The notes under the pieces are model-generated. The model ran no database searches and was not told the origin of the DNA. It saw only the letters and a list, made by a program, of their open reading frames with translations. This document shows positions 18,963-27,157 of a stretch of 64,000 nt of DNA, one piece after another (position 1 is the first letter of the stretch; each line of letters starts with the position of its first letter). A program made the translations under genes and the position numbers. The stretch is from Burkholderiales bacterium (GTDB taxonomy: Bacteria; Pseudomonadota; Gammaproteobacteria; Burkholderiales; Burkholderiaceae_E), in the NCBI GenBank assembly GCA_029977705.1, contig JAPOKJ010000005.1, positions 1 through 64,000 of the forward strand, written 5' to 3'.

Positions 18963-20771
18963 TCAGCTTGCCTGCCGCGCCTTGAAGGCCTGACAAAGGT
19001 TCAGCGCGATGGCTTCGGCCACCTTCAGTCCGTCGATGGCCGCCGACATGATGCCGCCGGCATAGCCCGCCCCTTCCCCGGCAGGATAAAGCCCCGGGGT
19101 GTTCAGGCTTTGATAGGCCTGGGGGTGACGCTCGTCGTGGCGCCGGATGCGAATCGGTGAGGAGGTCCGCGTCTCGACACCGGTGAGCAGGCCGTCATGC
19201 AGGTCGAAATCCTTGATCTGGCGCGCAAACTGCGGAATGGCCTCACGAATCGCCTCGATGGCATAGCCGGGCAGGGCGCTGCCCAGGTCGGTCATCGTCA
19301 CACCCGGCCGATAGGAGGGCTGCACCTCGCCCAGTTCGCGGGAGGGACGGCGGGCGAGAAAGTCGCCGATTTTCTGGGCTGGGGCGTTGTAGTTCTCGCC
19401 TCCGAGCAGGTAGGCGCGGGTCTCGAGCGCACGCTGGAAGCGCACCCCCGCCAGCAGGCTGCCTTCCTGCCCCCCGGGCACCAGCGGCTTGCCGTCGGCA
19501 TCGAGATCGTAATCGCGAGGATCGATGCCTACCACGATGCCGGCATTGGCGTTGCGCTCGTTGCGCGAGTACTGGCTCATTCCGTTGGTGACGACCCGCC
19601 CGGCCTCGGAGGTTGCCGCGACGACCGTGCCGCCCGGGCACATGCAAAAGCTGTAGACCGAGCGACCATTGCGGGCGTGATGCACCAGCTTGTAGTCGGC
19701 GGCTCCCAGGGCCTTGTGGCCTGCAAAGGGGCCGAAGCGGGCGCGATCGATCAGGCCTTGCGGATGCTCGATGCGAAAGCCCACTGAAAAAGGCTTGGCC
19801 TCGAGGTACACGCCCTGGCGGGCCAGCATCTCGAAGCTGTCGCGTGCGCTGTGTCCGATGGCCAGGACCACATGATCGGCACGGATCTCGCGGCCGTCCT
19901 CAAGGCGCACGCCCCGCAGGGTGCGCCTTGCATCGGCGCCGCCGCCCTGGCGCGCAGGGTCGGGCCCGGCGTCATCGAAGAGCAGGTCGGTGACCTTGCT
20001 CTGGAAGTTGAACTCGCCGCCCAGTGCGATGATCTGCGCCCGCAGGGACTCGACCACCTTGACCAGCCGGAACGTGCCCACATGTGGCTTGCTGACAAAG
20101 AGAATCTCGTCCGGCGCTCCGGCCTGCACCATCTCCTCGAGCACCTTGCGGCCGTGGAAGTGCGGATCCTTGACCTGGCTCCACAGCTTGCCATCGGAAA
20201 AGGTGCCGGCGCCGCCTTCTCCGAACTGCACATTGCTCTCGGGTTGCAGCTCGCGCCGCCGCCAGAGGCCCCAGGTGTCCTGGGTGCGCTCGCGCACGAC
20301 CTTGCCGCGCTCGAGCACGATCGGTGCAAAGCCCATCTGCGCCAGCGACAGGGCCGCGAACAGGCCGCAGGGCCCGGTGCCGATCACGACTGGCCGCTGG
20401 CCTGGGCGCGCCGGCAGTCCCTCGGGGGCGCGTGCCACGAAGTGATAACGCGTATCCGGGCTGGGCTTGAGACGCGGGTTGCGGCCCGGCAGGCTGGTGC
20501 GCGTGGTCTCCAGATCGAGGGTGTAAATGAAGTGGATGTCACTCTTCCTGCGCGCGTCATAGCCGCGCCTGAAGACGCGCAGTTGCAGCAGTTCCTCCTC
20601 GCGCAGACCCAGCTGCCGAAGGACCGCCTGGCGCAGCGCGTTCTCGGGGTGGTCGAGCGGCAGTTTCAGGTCGGTCAGGCGCAACCAGGCCGTGGGCTGG
20701 CCGTCGGTCGGCGCGGACGCTGCCTGGGCAGGGTGGAGGCTTGCAGCAGAAGAGGGCGAATCGTGGCTCAC
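18963..20771 (-). CDS. FAD-dependent dehydrogenase, COG2509 type
   Basis: A 602-residue flavoprotein. The first 115 or so residues are a small N-terminal domain (LRLTDLKLPLDHPENALRQA, with RRGYDARRKSD). The FAD site VVIGTGPCGLFAALSLA follows near residue 126. Other family segments are QFGEGGAGTFSDGKL, VLAIGHSARDSFEML, YSFCMCPGGTVVAATSE and, near the end, GAGYAGGIMSAAIDGLK. These match uncharacterised NAD(FAD)-utilising dehydrogenases of COG2509. No signal peptide or membrane helix is evident. Substrate is unknown. It is divergent from the flavin reductase gene with 128 bases between starts. Confidence 0.88.
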   Translation of the reverse strand: MSHDSPSSAASLHPAQAASAPTDGQPTAWLRLTDLKLPLDHPENALRQAVLRQLGLREEELLQLRVFRRGYDARRKSDIHFIYTLDLETTRTSLPGRNPRLKPSPDTRYHFVARAPEGLPARPGQRPVVIGTGPCGLFAALSLAQMGFAPIVLERGKVVRERTQDTWGLWRRRELQPESNVQFGEGGAGTFSDGKLWSQVKDPHFHGRKVLEEMVQAGAPDEILFVSKPHVGTFRLVKVVESLRAQIIALGGEFNFQSKVTDLLFDDAGPDPARQGGGADARRTLRGVRLEDGREIRADHVVLAIGHSARDSFEMLARQGVYLEAKPFSVGFRIEHPQGLIDRARFGPFAGHKALGAADYKLVHHARNGRSVYSFCMCPGGTVVAATSEAGRVVTNGMSQYSRNERNANAGIVVGIDPRDYDLDADGKPLVPGGQEGSLLAGVRFQRALETRAYLLGGENYNAPAQKIGDFLARRPSRELGEVQPSYRPGVTMTDLGSALPGYAIEAIREAIPQFARQIKDFDLHDGLLTGVETRTSSPIRIRRHDERHPQAYQSLNTPGLYPAGEGAGYAGGIMSAAIDGLKVAEAIALNLCQAFKARQAS

Positions 20772-20899
20772 AGCGGCCCGATTCTACCCGCTGCCGGCAA
20801 GCCTGCCGAACCCCTGGCGTCCCGCGAATCGAAGGGCTTGGCGCGCTCCTGGGGCCGGGCCACGTAGAATCCGGCATCGACCGGCAGGTGCCGGCGCCT

Positions 20900-21409
20900 A
20901 TGTGCCTGTACCGCCACGTGTCATCCATTACTCCCGAATCCCGAGCCCTGCGCGATGCCTTCGCGCGTTTCCCTACTGGCGTTACGATTGTGACCGCCCT
21001 CGATCCCGAGGCCAGAGCGGTCGGCATCACCATCAGCTCGTTCAATACCGTGTCGCTGCAGCCGCCGCTGGCGTTGTGGAGCCTGTCCCAGCAATCCAGC
21101 CATCGCAGCGCGTTCTACCCGGGCAGTGCCCACGTGATCCAGGTGCTGGCCGAGGATCAGGAGGCCCTGGCGCGCCAGTTCGCCAGCCGGGTCGAGGACC
21201 GCTTCCAGGGCGTGGCGACGCAGCAGGGCAGCAGTCGTGTACCGATGCTCAGTGGTTGCGCCGCCTATTTCGAGTGCCTGACCGAGGCCTGCCATCCTGC
21301 AGGCGATCACGTCATCATCCTCAGCCGCATCCACCGCCATCGCCATGAGGGCCGGCCACCCCTGGTGTTTCATGGCAGCGCCTTCACCCGCCTGATGCCT
21401 TCGGCCTGA
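20900..21409 (+). CDS. flavin reductase family protein
   Basis: A small FMN-binding protein of about 169 residues with the split-barrel flavin reductase fold. The family blocks are FARFPTGVTIVTA, AVGITISSFNTVSLQPPLALWSLS, the buried GCAAYFECLTEACHPAGDHVIILSR and a final PLVFHGSAFTRL. Such proteins reduce FMN or FAD with NAD(P)H, often for a partner monooxygenase. No partner oxygenase is adjacent. The start is uncertain: the ATG at 20900 is used, but a GTG 18 bases downstream (VSSITPES) is possible. Confidence 0.88.
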   Translation: MCLYRHVSSITPESRALRDAFARFPTGVTIVTALDPEARAVGITISSFNTVSLQPPLALWSLSQQSSHRSAFYPGSAHVIQVLAEDQEALARQFASRVEDRFQGVATQQGSSRVPMLSGCAAYFECLTEACHPAGDHVIILSRIHRHRHEGRPPLVFHGSAFTRLMPSA

Positions 21410-21448
21410 GGGCCGCCCACTCGGGCCGTCCACTCGGGCCGCCCAGCG
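21410..21448. repeat. 13-base tandem repeat, three copies
   Basis: Directly after the flavin reductase stop codon, the unit GGGCCGCCCACTC occurs three times head to tail: the first copy as given, the second with one C-to-T change, the third diverging in its last three bases. It fills the space between two convergent genes and carries no obvious terminator hairpin with a T-run. Confidence 0.75.
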
Positions 21449-21450
21449 AC

Positions 21451-22593
21451 TCAGCGCGGCAGGGCCCCGACCTCTTTTTCCCAGCGCTCGATCAGGCGGC
21501 GTCGTTCCTTGCTGGCGCCATAACGCGCAAAGTCGTACTTGACCAGGCGCACGTTGTCCATCGAAGGAATGCGCGGGTCGAGCCTGACCTGTTTGTGCGC
21601 CGGGAACTGCAGCGAGTTGGCCTTGGCGCCCAGCGCCTGTCCCTCCGGACTCATCAGGAAATCGTAGTAGCGCAGGGCCGCCTCCTTGTTGCGGGCGCCC
21701 TTGACCAGCGCAATCCCGCCAACCTCGTAACCGGTGCCCTCGCAAGGGGCGACGGTGCTGACCGGAAAGCCCGCGAAGCGCTCGCTGTCGAAGCCAAACA
21801 TGAAGCTGACCCCGATACCCACCTCGCCACGCGCCACGCTCTTGGCCTGCGCCGTTCCGCTGCGGGTGTACTGGGTGACGTTGCGATGCAGCTTGCGCAG
21901 GTAGTCGAAGGCGGCATCCTCGCCCATCAATTGCACCAGCCCGGCAAGGATGGTGTAGGCGGTGCCGCTGGCCGCCGGATGCGAGGTTTCGATCTCACCT
22001 TTGTACTGCGGCGCAATCAGGTCGGCCCAGCACTTCGGAGGCGGCAGCTTCTTCTTGCGCAGGACCTCTTCGTTGTAGCCAAAGCCGATGGCGCTGGTAT
22101 AGAACCCGCCGACCATGTTGCCGCTGGTGGCGTACTGTCTCACTGACCAGGCCTGCAGATCGTTGATGTAGCGGGGCCTGTATGGCTCCAGCAAGCCATC
22201 CTCGGCCGCCTGCAGGAAGGGGTCGCCGGTGCCACCCCACCACAGGTCGGTCTTGGGATTGGCGCTTTCCGCTTTCAACTGCGCCAGTGCCTCACCGGTG
22301 GCCTTGCGCACCTGCAGGACCTTGATGCCGGTGCTGCGGGTAAATTCCCGCGCCGCCAGTTCGCACCAGCCTTGGTCGGTGGAACACAGGGCCACCACCT
22401 GACCCTGGGCCCAGGCGGGAGAGCCCGCAAGCCCGGCCAGCAAGGCCGACCATCGCAGCCCTGCGAGCAGCCGTGCCTTGAGCCGGTCGACCGCTCGCCC
22501 GCGTGGGACAAGGCCTGAGCGCCCATCCGGTGCATGCACAGGGTGGCAGGTGTCGGGTTGCAGCGCATCTTCGGAAATCTGGGAGGCAGTCAT
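21451..22593 (-). CDS. ABC transporter substrate-binding protein, Fe3+ (AfuA/FbpA-like) class
   Basis: A periplasmic binding protein, about 380 residues as drawn. The hydrophobic signal (LLAGLRWSALLAGLAG, cut after PAWA) lies about 40 residues inside the ATG-started frame, so the real start may be a GTG at 22539. The mature part shows the AfuA-type blocks QGWCELAAREFTRSTGIKVLQV, NPKTDLWWGGTGDPFL, GYNEEVL and SHPAASGTAYTIL. The class binds ferric ion, phosphonates or other small anions. No permease or ATPase gene adjoins it, so it is an orphan here and its substrate is open. It is divergent from the 8-oxoguanine deaminase gene. Confidence 0.85.
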   Translation of the reverse strand: MTASQISEDALQPDTCHPVHAPDGRSGLVPRGRAVDRLKARLLAGLRWSALLAGLAGSPAWAQGQVVALCSTDQGWCELAAREFTRSTGIKVLQVRKATGEALAQLKAESANPKTDLWWGGTGDPFLQAAEDGLLEPYRPRYINDLQAWSVRQYATSGNMVGGFYTSAIGFGYNEEVLRKKKLPPPKCWADLIAPQYKGEIETSHPAASGTAYTILAGLVQLMGEDAAFDYLRKLHRNVTQYTRSGTAQAKSVARGEVGIGVSFMFGFDSERFAGFPVSTVAPCEGTGYEVGGIALVKGARNKEAALRYYDFLMSPEGQALGAKANSLQFPAHKQVRLDPRIPSMDNVRLVKYDFARYGASKERRRLIERWEKEVGALPR

Positions 22594-22697
22594 GGCAGTC
22601 GGGGCCCGGCGGGCCGGTAAGGTCATCGCAGCGATTCTAGAGGAGGTCCGTCGGACCTTCCCCCAGGTCAATGTCATCGGTCGAGTATTCTTGCGCG

Positions 22698-24182
22698 ATG
22701 TCACCGAATCATCCGCCTGCCGGTACGACCGGCCCCCTCGCACCGTCAGCCGGCCAGCCGACCGGCAGGGTGCTGATCGAACATGCCCGTGCAGTGGCTA
22801 CCCCGCAGGCCCTGGCCTGCGAGCAGGGCCCCGACAGTGTGCTGCGCAATGCCACCCTGCTGATCGAGCAGGGACGGATTTCGGCGATTGCCCAGGGCGA
22901 GGCGGCGCGCCTGCTCTCGCAGCGCTGTGAGCAGGAGCTTGACCGTCATCCCTTGCAGCGCATCGACGCGCGTCAGCATGTGGTCATTCCGGGTCTGGTC
23001 AACACCCACCATCACATGTACCAGTCGCTCACGCGTGCGGTGCCTGCGGCCCAGAATGCCGAACTGTTTGACTGGCTCAGTGCGCTGTATCCGATCTGGC
23101 AGGGGTTGACCCCCGAGATGGTCCAGGTCTCGACGCAGCTGGCGATGGCCGAACTGCTGCTCAGCGGTTGCACCACCAGCTCCGATCATCTGTACATCTA
23201 TCCCAACGGGGTACGCCTGGAGGACCAGGTGCAGGCCGCGCAGGCGATCGGCCTGCGCTTCCATGCCTGTCGCGGCGCCATGAGCGTGGGACGCTCCCAG
23301 GGCGGGCTGCCGCCCGACAGCCTGGTCGAGGGCGAGGCCGACATTCTCAAGGACATGCAGCGCGTCATCGAGCGCTGGCACGACCCGTCGCCAGGGGCGA
23401 TGCTGCGCGTCGCGCTGGCCCCGTGCTCGCCGTTCTCGGTCAGCCAGGAACTGATGCGCCAGAGCGCCTTGCTGGCGCGTGCTCATGGGGTGCGACTGCA
23501 CACCCATCTGGCTGAAAACGACAAGGACATCGCCTATACCCGCGAGCGCTTCCATTGCACGCCGAGCGAATATGCCGAGCAGCTGGGCTGGCTGGGTGAG
23601 GATGTCTGGCATGCCCATTGCGTGAAGCTGGATGAGCGCAACGACCCGACCGGCATGCGCCGCTTCGCCAGGACCGGCACTGGCGTGGCGCATTGTCCCT
23701 GCTCCAACATGCGTCTGGCCTCGGGTATTGCCCCCGTTCCCCAGATGCTCGCGATGGGCGTCCCGGTGGGCCTGGGCGTGGATGGCTCCGCCTCCAATGA
23801 TGGCGCCTCGATGCTGGGCGAGGTGCGTCAGGCGATGCTGCTGGCCCGCGTCGGCCATGGCCCTGCGGCGCTCAGCGCCCGGCAGGCCCTGCAACTGGGC
23901 AGTGCGGGGGGTGCGAGGGTACTCGGGCGTGACGACATCGGCACCATCGAGGTGGGCATGCAGGCCGACCTGGCCTTGTTCCGCCTCGATGACATCGGCT
24001 TTGCCGGCGCCGTGCATGACGAAATCGCGGCGCTCGTGTTCTGCCATTCACCGCGTGCCGACTACACCCTGGTGCAAGGTCGCCTGGTGGTCGAGCGCGG
24101 GCAATTGAAAGCCTTGGACCTGGCCATGCTCGTCGAGAAGCACAACCGCCTCGCCCACGAACTGCTCGCGCACAGCGCATGA
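22698..24182 (+). CDS. 8-oxoguanine deaminase-like amidohydrolase
   Basis: A 494-residue metal-dependent deaminase of the amidohydrolase superfamily. It closely follows the 8-oxoguanine deaminase subgroup: GLVNTHHHMYQSLTRA (metal His pair), ELLLSGCTTSSDH, RGAMSVG with the GGLPPD stretch, LAPCSPFSVS, LHTHLAEN, WHAHCVKL, HCPCSNMRLASGI and GLGVDGSASND with the metal Asp. The family converts 8-oxoguanine to uric acid, clearing a mutagenic base. I chose the ATG at 22698. The first 30 residues are Pro/Gly-rich and longer than in relatives. The stop overlaps the next gene's start as ATGA. A guanine or isocytosine-type deaminase is the alternative. Confidence 0.9.
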   Translation: MSPNHPPAGTTGPLAPSAGQPTGRVLIEHARAVATPQALACEQGPDSVLRNATLLIEQGRISAIAQGEAARLLSQRCEQELDRHPLQRIDARQHVVIPGLVNTHHHMYQSLTRAVPAAQNAELFDWLSALYPIWQGLTPEMVQVSTQLAMAELLLSGCTTSSDHLYIYPNGVRLEDQVQAAQAIGLRFHACRGAMSVGRSQGGLPPDSLVEGEADILKDMQRVIERWHDPSPGAMLRVALAPCSPFSVSQELMRQSALLARAHGVRLHTHLAENDKDIAYTRERFHCTPSEYAEQLGWLGEDVWHAHCVKLDERNDPTGMRRFARTGTGVAHCPCSNMRLASGIAPVPQMLAMGVPVGLGVDGSASNDGASMLGEVRQAMLLARVGHGPAALSARQALQLGSAGGARVLGRDDIGTIEVGMQADLALFRLDDIGFAGAVHDEIAALVFCHSPRADYTLVQGRLVVERGQLKALDLAMLVEKHNRLAHELLAHSA

Positions 24183-25339
24183 AGTGGGCCTGGTGCTATC
24201 CGCTCGCGCTGTGCGCGACGGTCCTGCCCTTTGCCATCCTGTATCCCCGCGCGGCCGTTGCCCTGGCCCAGCAGGGGCATGGCGGACTGGCCATCGGCTT
24301 TTTTTCGATGATCACCTACCTGGTGGTGTTCCTGAACACGCCCTTCATGGCCACCGTGTACCGCCGGATGGGTGTGAACAAGGCTTTTCTCGCGGGTATC
24401 GCCTTTGACACCCTGGCCACGGTCGGGCTGATTCAGGCGCAGGGCTTTCTGGCGATGTGCCTGTGTGCGGTGGCGACCGGCATCGGCTCCAGCTTCATGT
24501 GGAGTGCCAACGAGACGGTGATCGCCCGGTCTGCCCCGGCCGAGCGGCTGGGGGCCACAACCGGCCTGTACCAGACCTTGCTGGGCATGGTGCTGGCCTG
24601 CGGGCCCTTTCTTCCCGGCCTGCTCGCGCTGCAGTCACAGCAGTTGCTGTTCCTTTCCCTGGCGATGCTGGCTTTCGCGCTGATGCTTCTGTTGCTGGCC
24701 TGGTGGCGATGCCCGCCGGTCGATATCGGTGAGCCGGCGCCCCTGCTGCGCGCTTCCTGGCCCCAGGTGCTGCGTGCCATGCCGGTGTTGCTGCTGGCCG
24801 CATTCGTGGGCGGCGTCTTCGAGGCGGGCGTCTCCAACATCGGTTCGGCCCAGATGACGCGACTGGGCCTGCCGCCTGGTCATGCGGTGTTCTTTGCCGG
24901 GGTAGTGGCCACCGGCAGCCTGCTGATGCAATGGCCGATCGGGCGCCTTGCCGACCGGCAGTCGCCCTCACGCCTGCTGGCCATCAGCCTGGCCGGGCTG
25001 ATCCTGGTGTCCCTCCTTGCGGTGGCCATGCCCGGAGAGGCTGCCGCCTGGTGGGCCTGTGCGCTGGTCTGGGGGGCTTTGGGCGGTGCCCTCTACACCC
25101 TGGCCATGATCAGCGTGGGCAAGCGCTTTCGCCAGACCAGTACGGCGCGCTTCACCAGCGTCACGATTGCCGCCTACACGGCTGGATGTGTCAGCGGCCC
25201 GTTCCTGGCGGGCGCCGCCTATGATTGGGCGCCGGCCCGTGGCATCGCCGTGGCGATGGCCTGCCTGGCAGCCATGGCCCTGGGGGGGCTGGCCCTGACA
25301 CGGCATTCCCTGCCGCATAGGACCCAGGGTCCGGGTTGA
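24179..25339 (+). CDS. MFS transporter coupled to the deaminase gene
   Basis: A 386-residue integral membrane protein with about 12 hydrophobic segments and the MFS loop pattern: VYRRMGVNKAF after helix 2 and GRLADRQSPSRLLAIS in the middle. The ATG overlaps the stop codon of the 8-oxoguanine deaminase gene by four bases, so the two are almost certainly translated together. Transport of a purine base, analogue or product such as urate is a reasonable inference, but the sequence gives no substrate motif. Other possibilities are drug or metabolite efflux. A strong inverted repeat begins at the base after the stop codon. Confidence 0.88.
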   Translation: MKWAWCYPLALCATVLPFAILYPRAAVALAQQGHGGLAIGFFSMITYLVVFLNTPFMATVYRRMGVNKAFLAGIAFDTLATVGLIQAQGFLAMCLCAVATGIGSSFMWSANETVIARSAPAERLGATTGLYQTLLGMVLACGPFLPGLLALQSQQLLFLSLAMLAFALMLLLLAWWRCPPVDIGEPAPLLRASWPQVLRAMPVLLLAAFVGGVFEAGVSNIGSAQMTRLGLPPGHAVFFAGVVATGSLLMQWPIGRLADRQSPSRLLAISLAGLILVSLLAVAMPGEAAAWWACALVWGALGGALYTLAMISVGKRFRQTSTARFTSVTIAAYTAGCVSGPFLAGAAYDWAPARGIAVAMACLAAMALGGLALTRHSLPHRTQGPG

Positions 25340-25391
25340 GGAAGGTCCGCAAAACCTCTCGCGCCCGCGGCGGAGTCTTTGCGGACCTTCC
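25340..25391. terminator. long perfect inverted repeat after the MFS gene
   Basis: A 14-base perfect inverted repeat: GGAAGGTCCGCAAA at 25340-25353 pairs with TTTGCGGACCTTCC at 25378-25391, around a 24-base GC-rich loop. It begins directly after the stop codon of the MFS gene. No T-run follows, so it is not a standard intrinsic terminator on the plus strand. It may stabilise the 3' end of the transcript, act with Rho, or be a protein site. Confidence 0.6.
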
Positions 25392-25808
25392 CCAAGTGCT
25401 TGCTTGCCAAACTGCGTATCCCTAAAAAACAACAAATGTCGCTTTCGCGCGACACTTGTCGAAGCTATTTTGGCAACACTGAATGCGCCAATCTGGTGCA
25501 TTCAAGGCGCCTCGACGATCGGGCCGCGAGGCCTTGCCGCCCTGCGCTCAGGCTGAACGCCTCTCATGTGCACGAAGGGGCTCGTTGCCCGGGCTTTTTC
25601 GGTGCCCATCGCACCGTGCGAGGTCGGTCGTTGTCCGTCATCCTGCGTTGACGGCTGCAAGGCCGCCAAAAGGCCTGCACCGATCTGGAACAGTCCCCTG
25701 GAAGCTGTCGTTGATTCGCCGAAACCCCTGCTTTTGTGACGTCGGGATGACGTAGAATCTGTCCCTGGACACCATCCAACCCCCCCCGACCCAATCTTTG
25801 GAGCAACC
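25392..25808 (+). promoter_or_regulatory. gene-free region with dyad symmetry and porin promoter
   Basis: No convincing gene is seen in these 417 bases. An imperfect dyad, ACAAATGTCGC at 25432-25442 with GCGACACTTGT at 25449-25459, has one mismatch. A second hairpin, AAGGCGCCTCG at 25504-25514 with CGAGGCCTT at 25527-25535, has a two-base bulge. TAGAAT at 25753-25758 is a fair -10 box for the porin gene, giving a leader of about 45 bases. No good -35 box is visible, so an activator may be needed. GGAG precedes the porin ATG. Confidence 0.5.
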
Positions 25809-26861
25809 ATGAAAAAAACCCTGATGGCGACCGTTCTCGCCGGCGTGGGCATGGGCTTGGCAGGCACTGCCATGGCTCAGTCCAACGTCCAGTTGTACGG
25901 CCTGATCGACGCCTATATCGCCAATGAAAAAACCGGCAGCAATCGCACCATGCGCCTGGACAGTGGTGGCATGACCACCTCCTTCTGGGGCATCAAGGGC
26001 GGTGAAGACCTCGGCGGCGGCCTGAAAGCCACCTTCGCGCTGGAAGCCTTCTTCACGAATGACAACGGCGCCGGTGGCCGCTTCCCCGGCGACCAGTTCT
26101 TCGCCCGTTCGGCCTATGTCGGTCTCCAGGGCGGTTTCGGTACCGTCCAACTGGGCCGCAACACCACGCCGTACTTCGTGTCGACCCTGCTGGCCAACCC
26201 GTTCGTTGACTCGTTCTCGTTCTCGCCCGAGATCCTGCGCACCTATGCTGGCCGTGGCTACCTGATCGGTGATACCGGCTGGTCGAACTCGATCGCCTAT
26301 TCGAACAACTTCGCCGGTGTCGGCCTGAACGCGATCTACACCTTCGGCGATGAGACCCCGGGCAACTCGGCCAATGGTCGCGGTTTTGGCCTGTCGGGCA
26401 ACTACTTCGCCGGTCCGCTGATGATCAGCGCCGCCTACCAGACCAAGAACGCCACGGCCACCCCCGTGACGGCGTCGCCGGCTCGCCAGGATGCATTCCG
26501 CATCGGCGCGGCCTACGACTTCAAGGTCGCCAAGGTGTTCGGCAGCTACCAGACGATCCGGGACAAGGATGGCCTCGTGACCGCCGGTATCACCAATGGT
26601 GATCACAACGGCTACCAGCTCGGCGCCTCGTTGCCGGTGGGTCCCGGTTCGGTCTTGGTCTCCTATGGACGTACCAAGTCGAGCGCTGGTGCCATCTCGG
26701 CAGTGCGTAATGTCTACGCGCTGGGCTATGACTATCGGCTGAGCAAACGGACCGACCTGTATGCGGCCTACTACCGCGACAGCGGTGACACCGCCTTCCC
26801 GTCGGCTTCGTGGCAAACCGCCATCGACCGGATCGGTTTCGGTGTCCGTCACTCGTTCTGA
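25809..26861 (+). CDS. outer-membrane general porin (first)
   Basis: A 350-residue porin of the Burkholderiales OmpC-like group (Gram_neg_porin). The signal peptide is MKKTLMATVLAGVGMGLAG and is cut near AMAQ (residues 21-24). Typical blocks follow: NVQLYGLIDAY, SFWGIKGGEDLGGGLKATFALE, FARSAYVGLQGGFGTVQLGRN, YDYRLSKRTDLYAAY and the terminal RIGFGVRHSF with the C-terminal Phe needed by the BAM machinery. It should form a trimeric 16-strand barrel for small solutes. It faces a second porin on the other strand, with a terminator for each between them. Confidence 0.95.
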   Translation: MKKTLMATVLAGVGMGLAGTAMAQSNVQLYGLIDAYIANEKTGSNRTMRLDSGGMTTSFWGIKGGEDLGGGLKATFALEAFFTNDNGAGGRFPGDQFFARSAYVGLQGGFGTVQLGRNTTPYFVSTLLANPFVDSFSFSPEILRTYAGRGYLIGDTGWSNSIAYSNNFAGVGLNAIYTFGDETPGNSANGRGFGLSGNYFAGPLMISAAYQTKNATATPVTASPARQDAFRIGAAYDFKVAKVFGSYQTIRDKDGLVTAGITNGDHNGYQLGASLPVGPGSVLVSYGRTKSSAGAISAVRNVYALGYDYRLSKRTDLYAAYYRDSGDTAFPSASWQTAIDRIGFGVRHSF

Positions 26862-26899
26862 TCGCGTTTGAAGCCGCCCTTGCCGGCGGCCCAAGCGAA

Positions 26900-26931
26900 A
26901 ACCCCCGGCCTGCAAAGGTCGGGGGTTTTTT
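26900..26931 (+). terminator. intrinsic terminator of the first porin gene
   Basis: AACCCCCGGCC at 26900-26910 pairs with GGTCGGGGGTT at 26917-26927, with one G-T pair and a six-base loop, followed by a run of six T. It lies 38 bases after the porin stop codon. Confidence 0.88.
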
Positions 26932-27091
26932 ATTGGGTATCTGAAGGGCTGAATGCAAGGCTTGGGTGGAAGCCGTTTCGAGGGGAAACGGTTATTCCCT
27001 TTTCAGCCAATCGCTGGTCCCTGACAGGATCGGACCGTGGCCAGCGTCCCGCGGTCGCCGTCAGCCTTGACCCTCCCCCATCCTGCGGACG

Positions 27092-27120
27092 AAAAAAAAC
27101 GCCAGCTTGCGCTGGCGTTT
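27092..27120 (-). terminator. intrinsic terminator of the second porin gene
   Basis: Read on the minus strand, a perfect 10-base stem (27097-27106 with 27111-27120, loop of four) is followed by a run of eight T. It lies about 38 bases after the stop codon of the leftward porin gene. The roughly 160 bases between this and the other porin's terminator show nothing I can name. Confidence 0.88.
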
Positions 27121-27157
27121 CTGTTCGTCAGGTCAAGCCCGTGAGGGCTTGGCTTGA

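Noticed and set aside
25379-25651. 90-codon open frame in the gene-free stretch before the first porin
   Set aside because: It starts in the arm of an inverted repeat, has no ribosome-binding site and no recognisable protein features.
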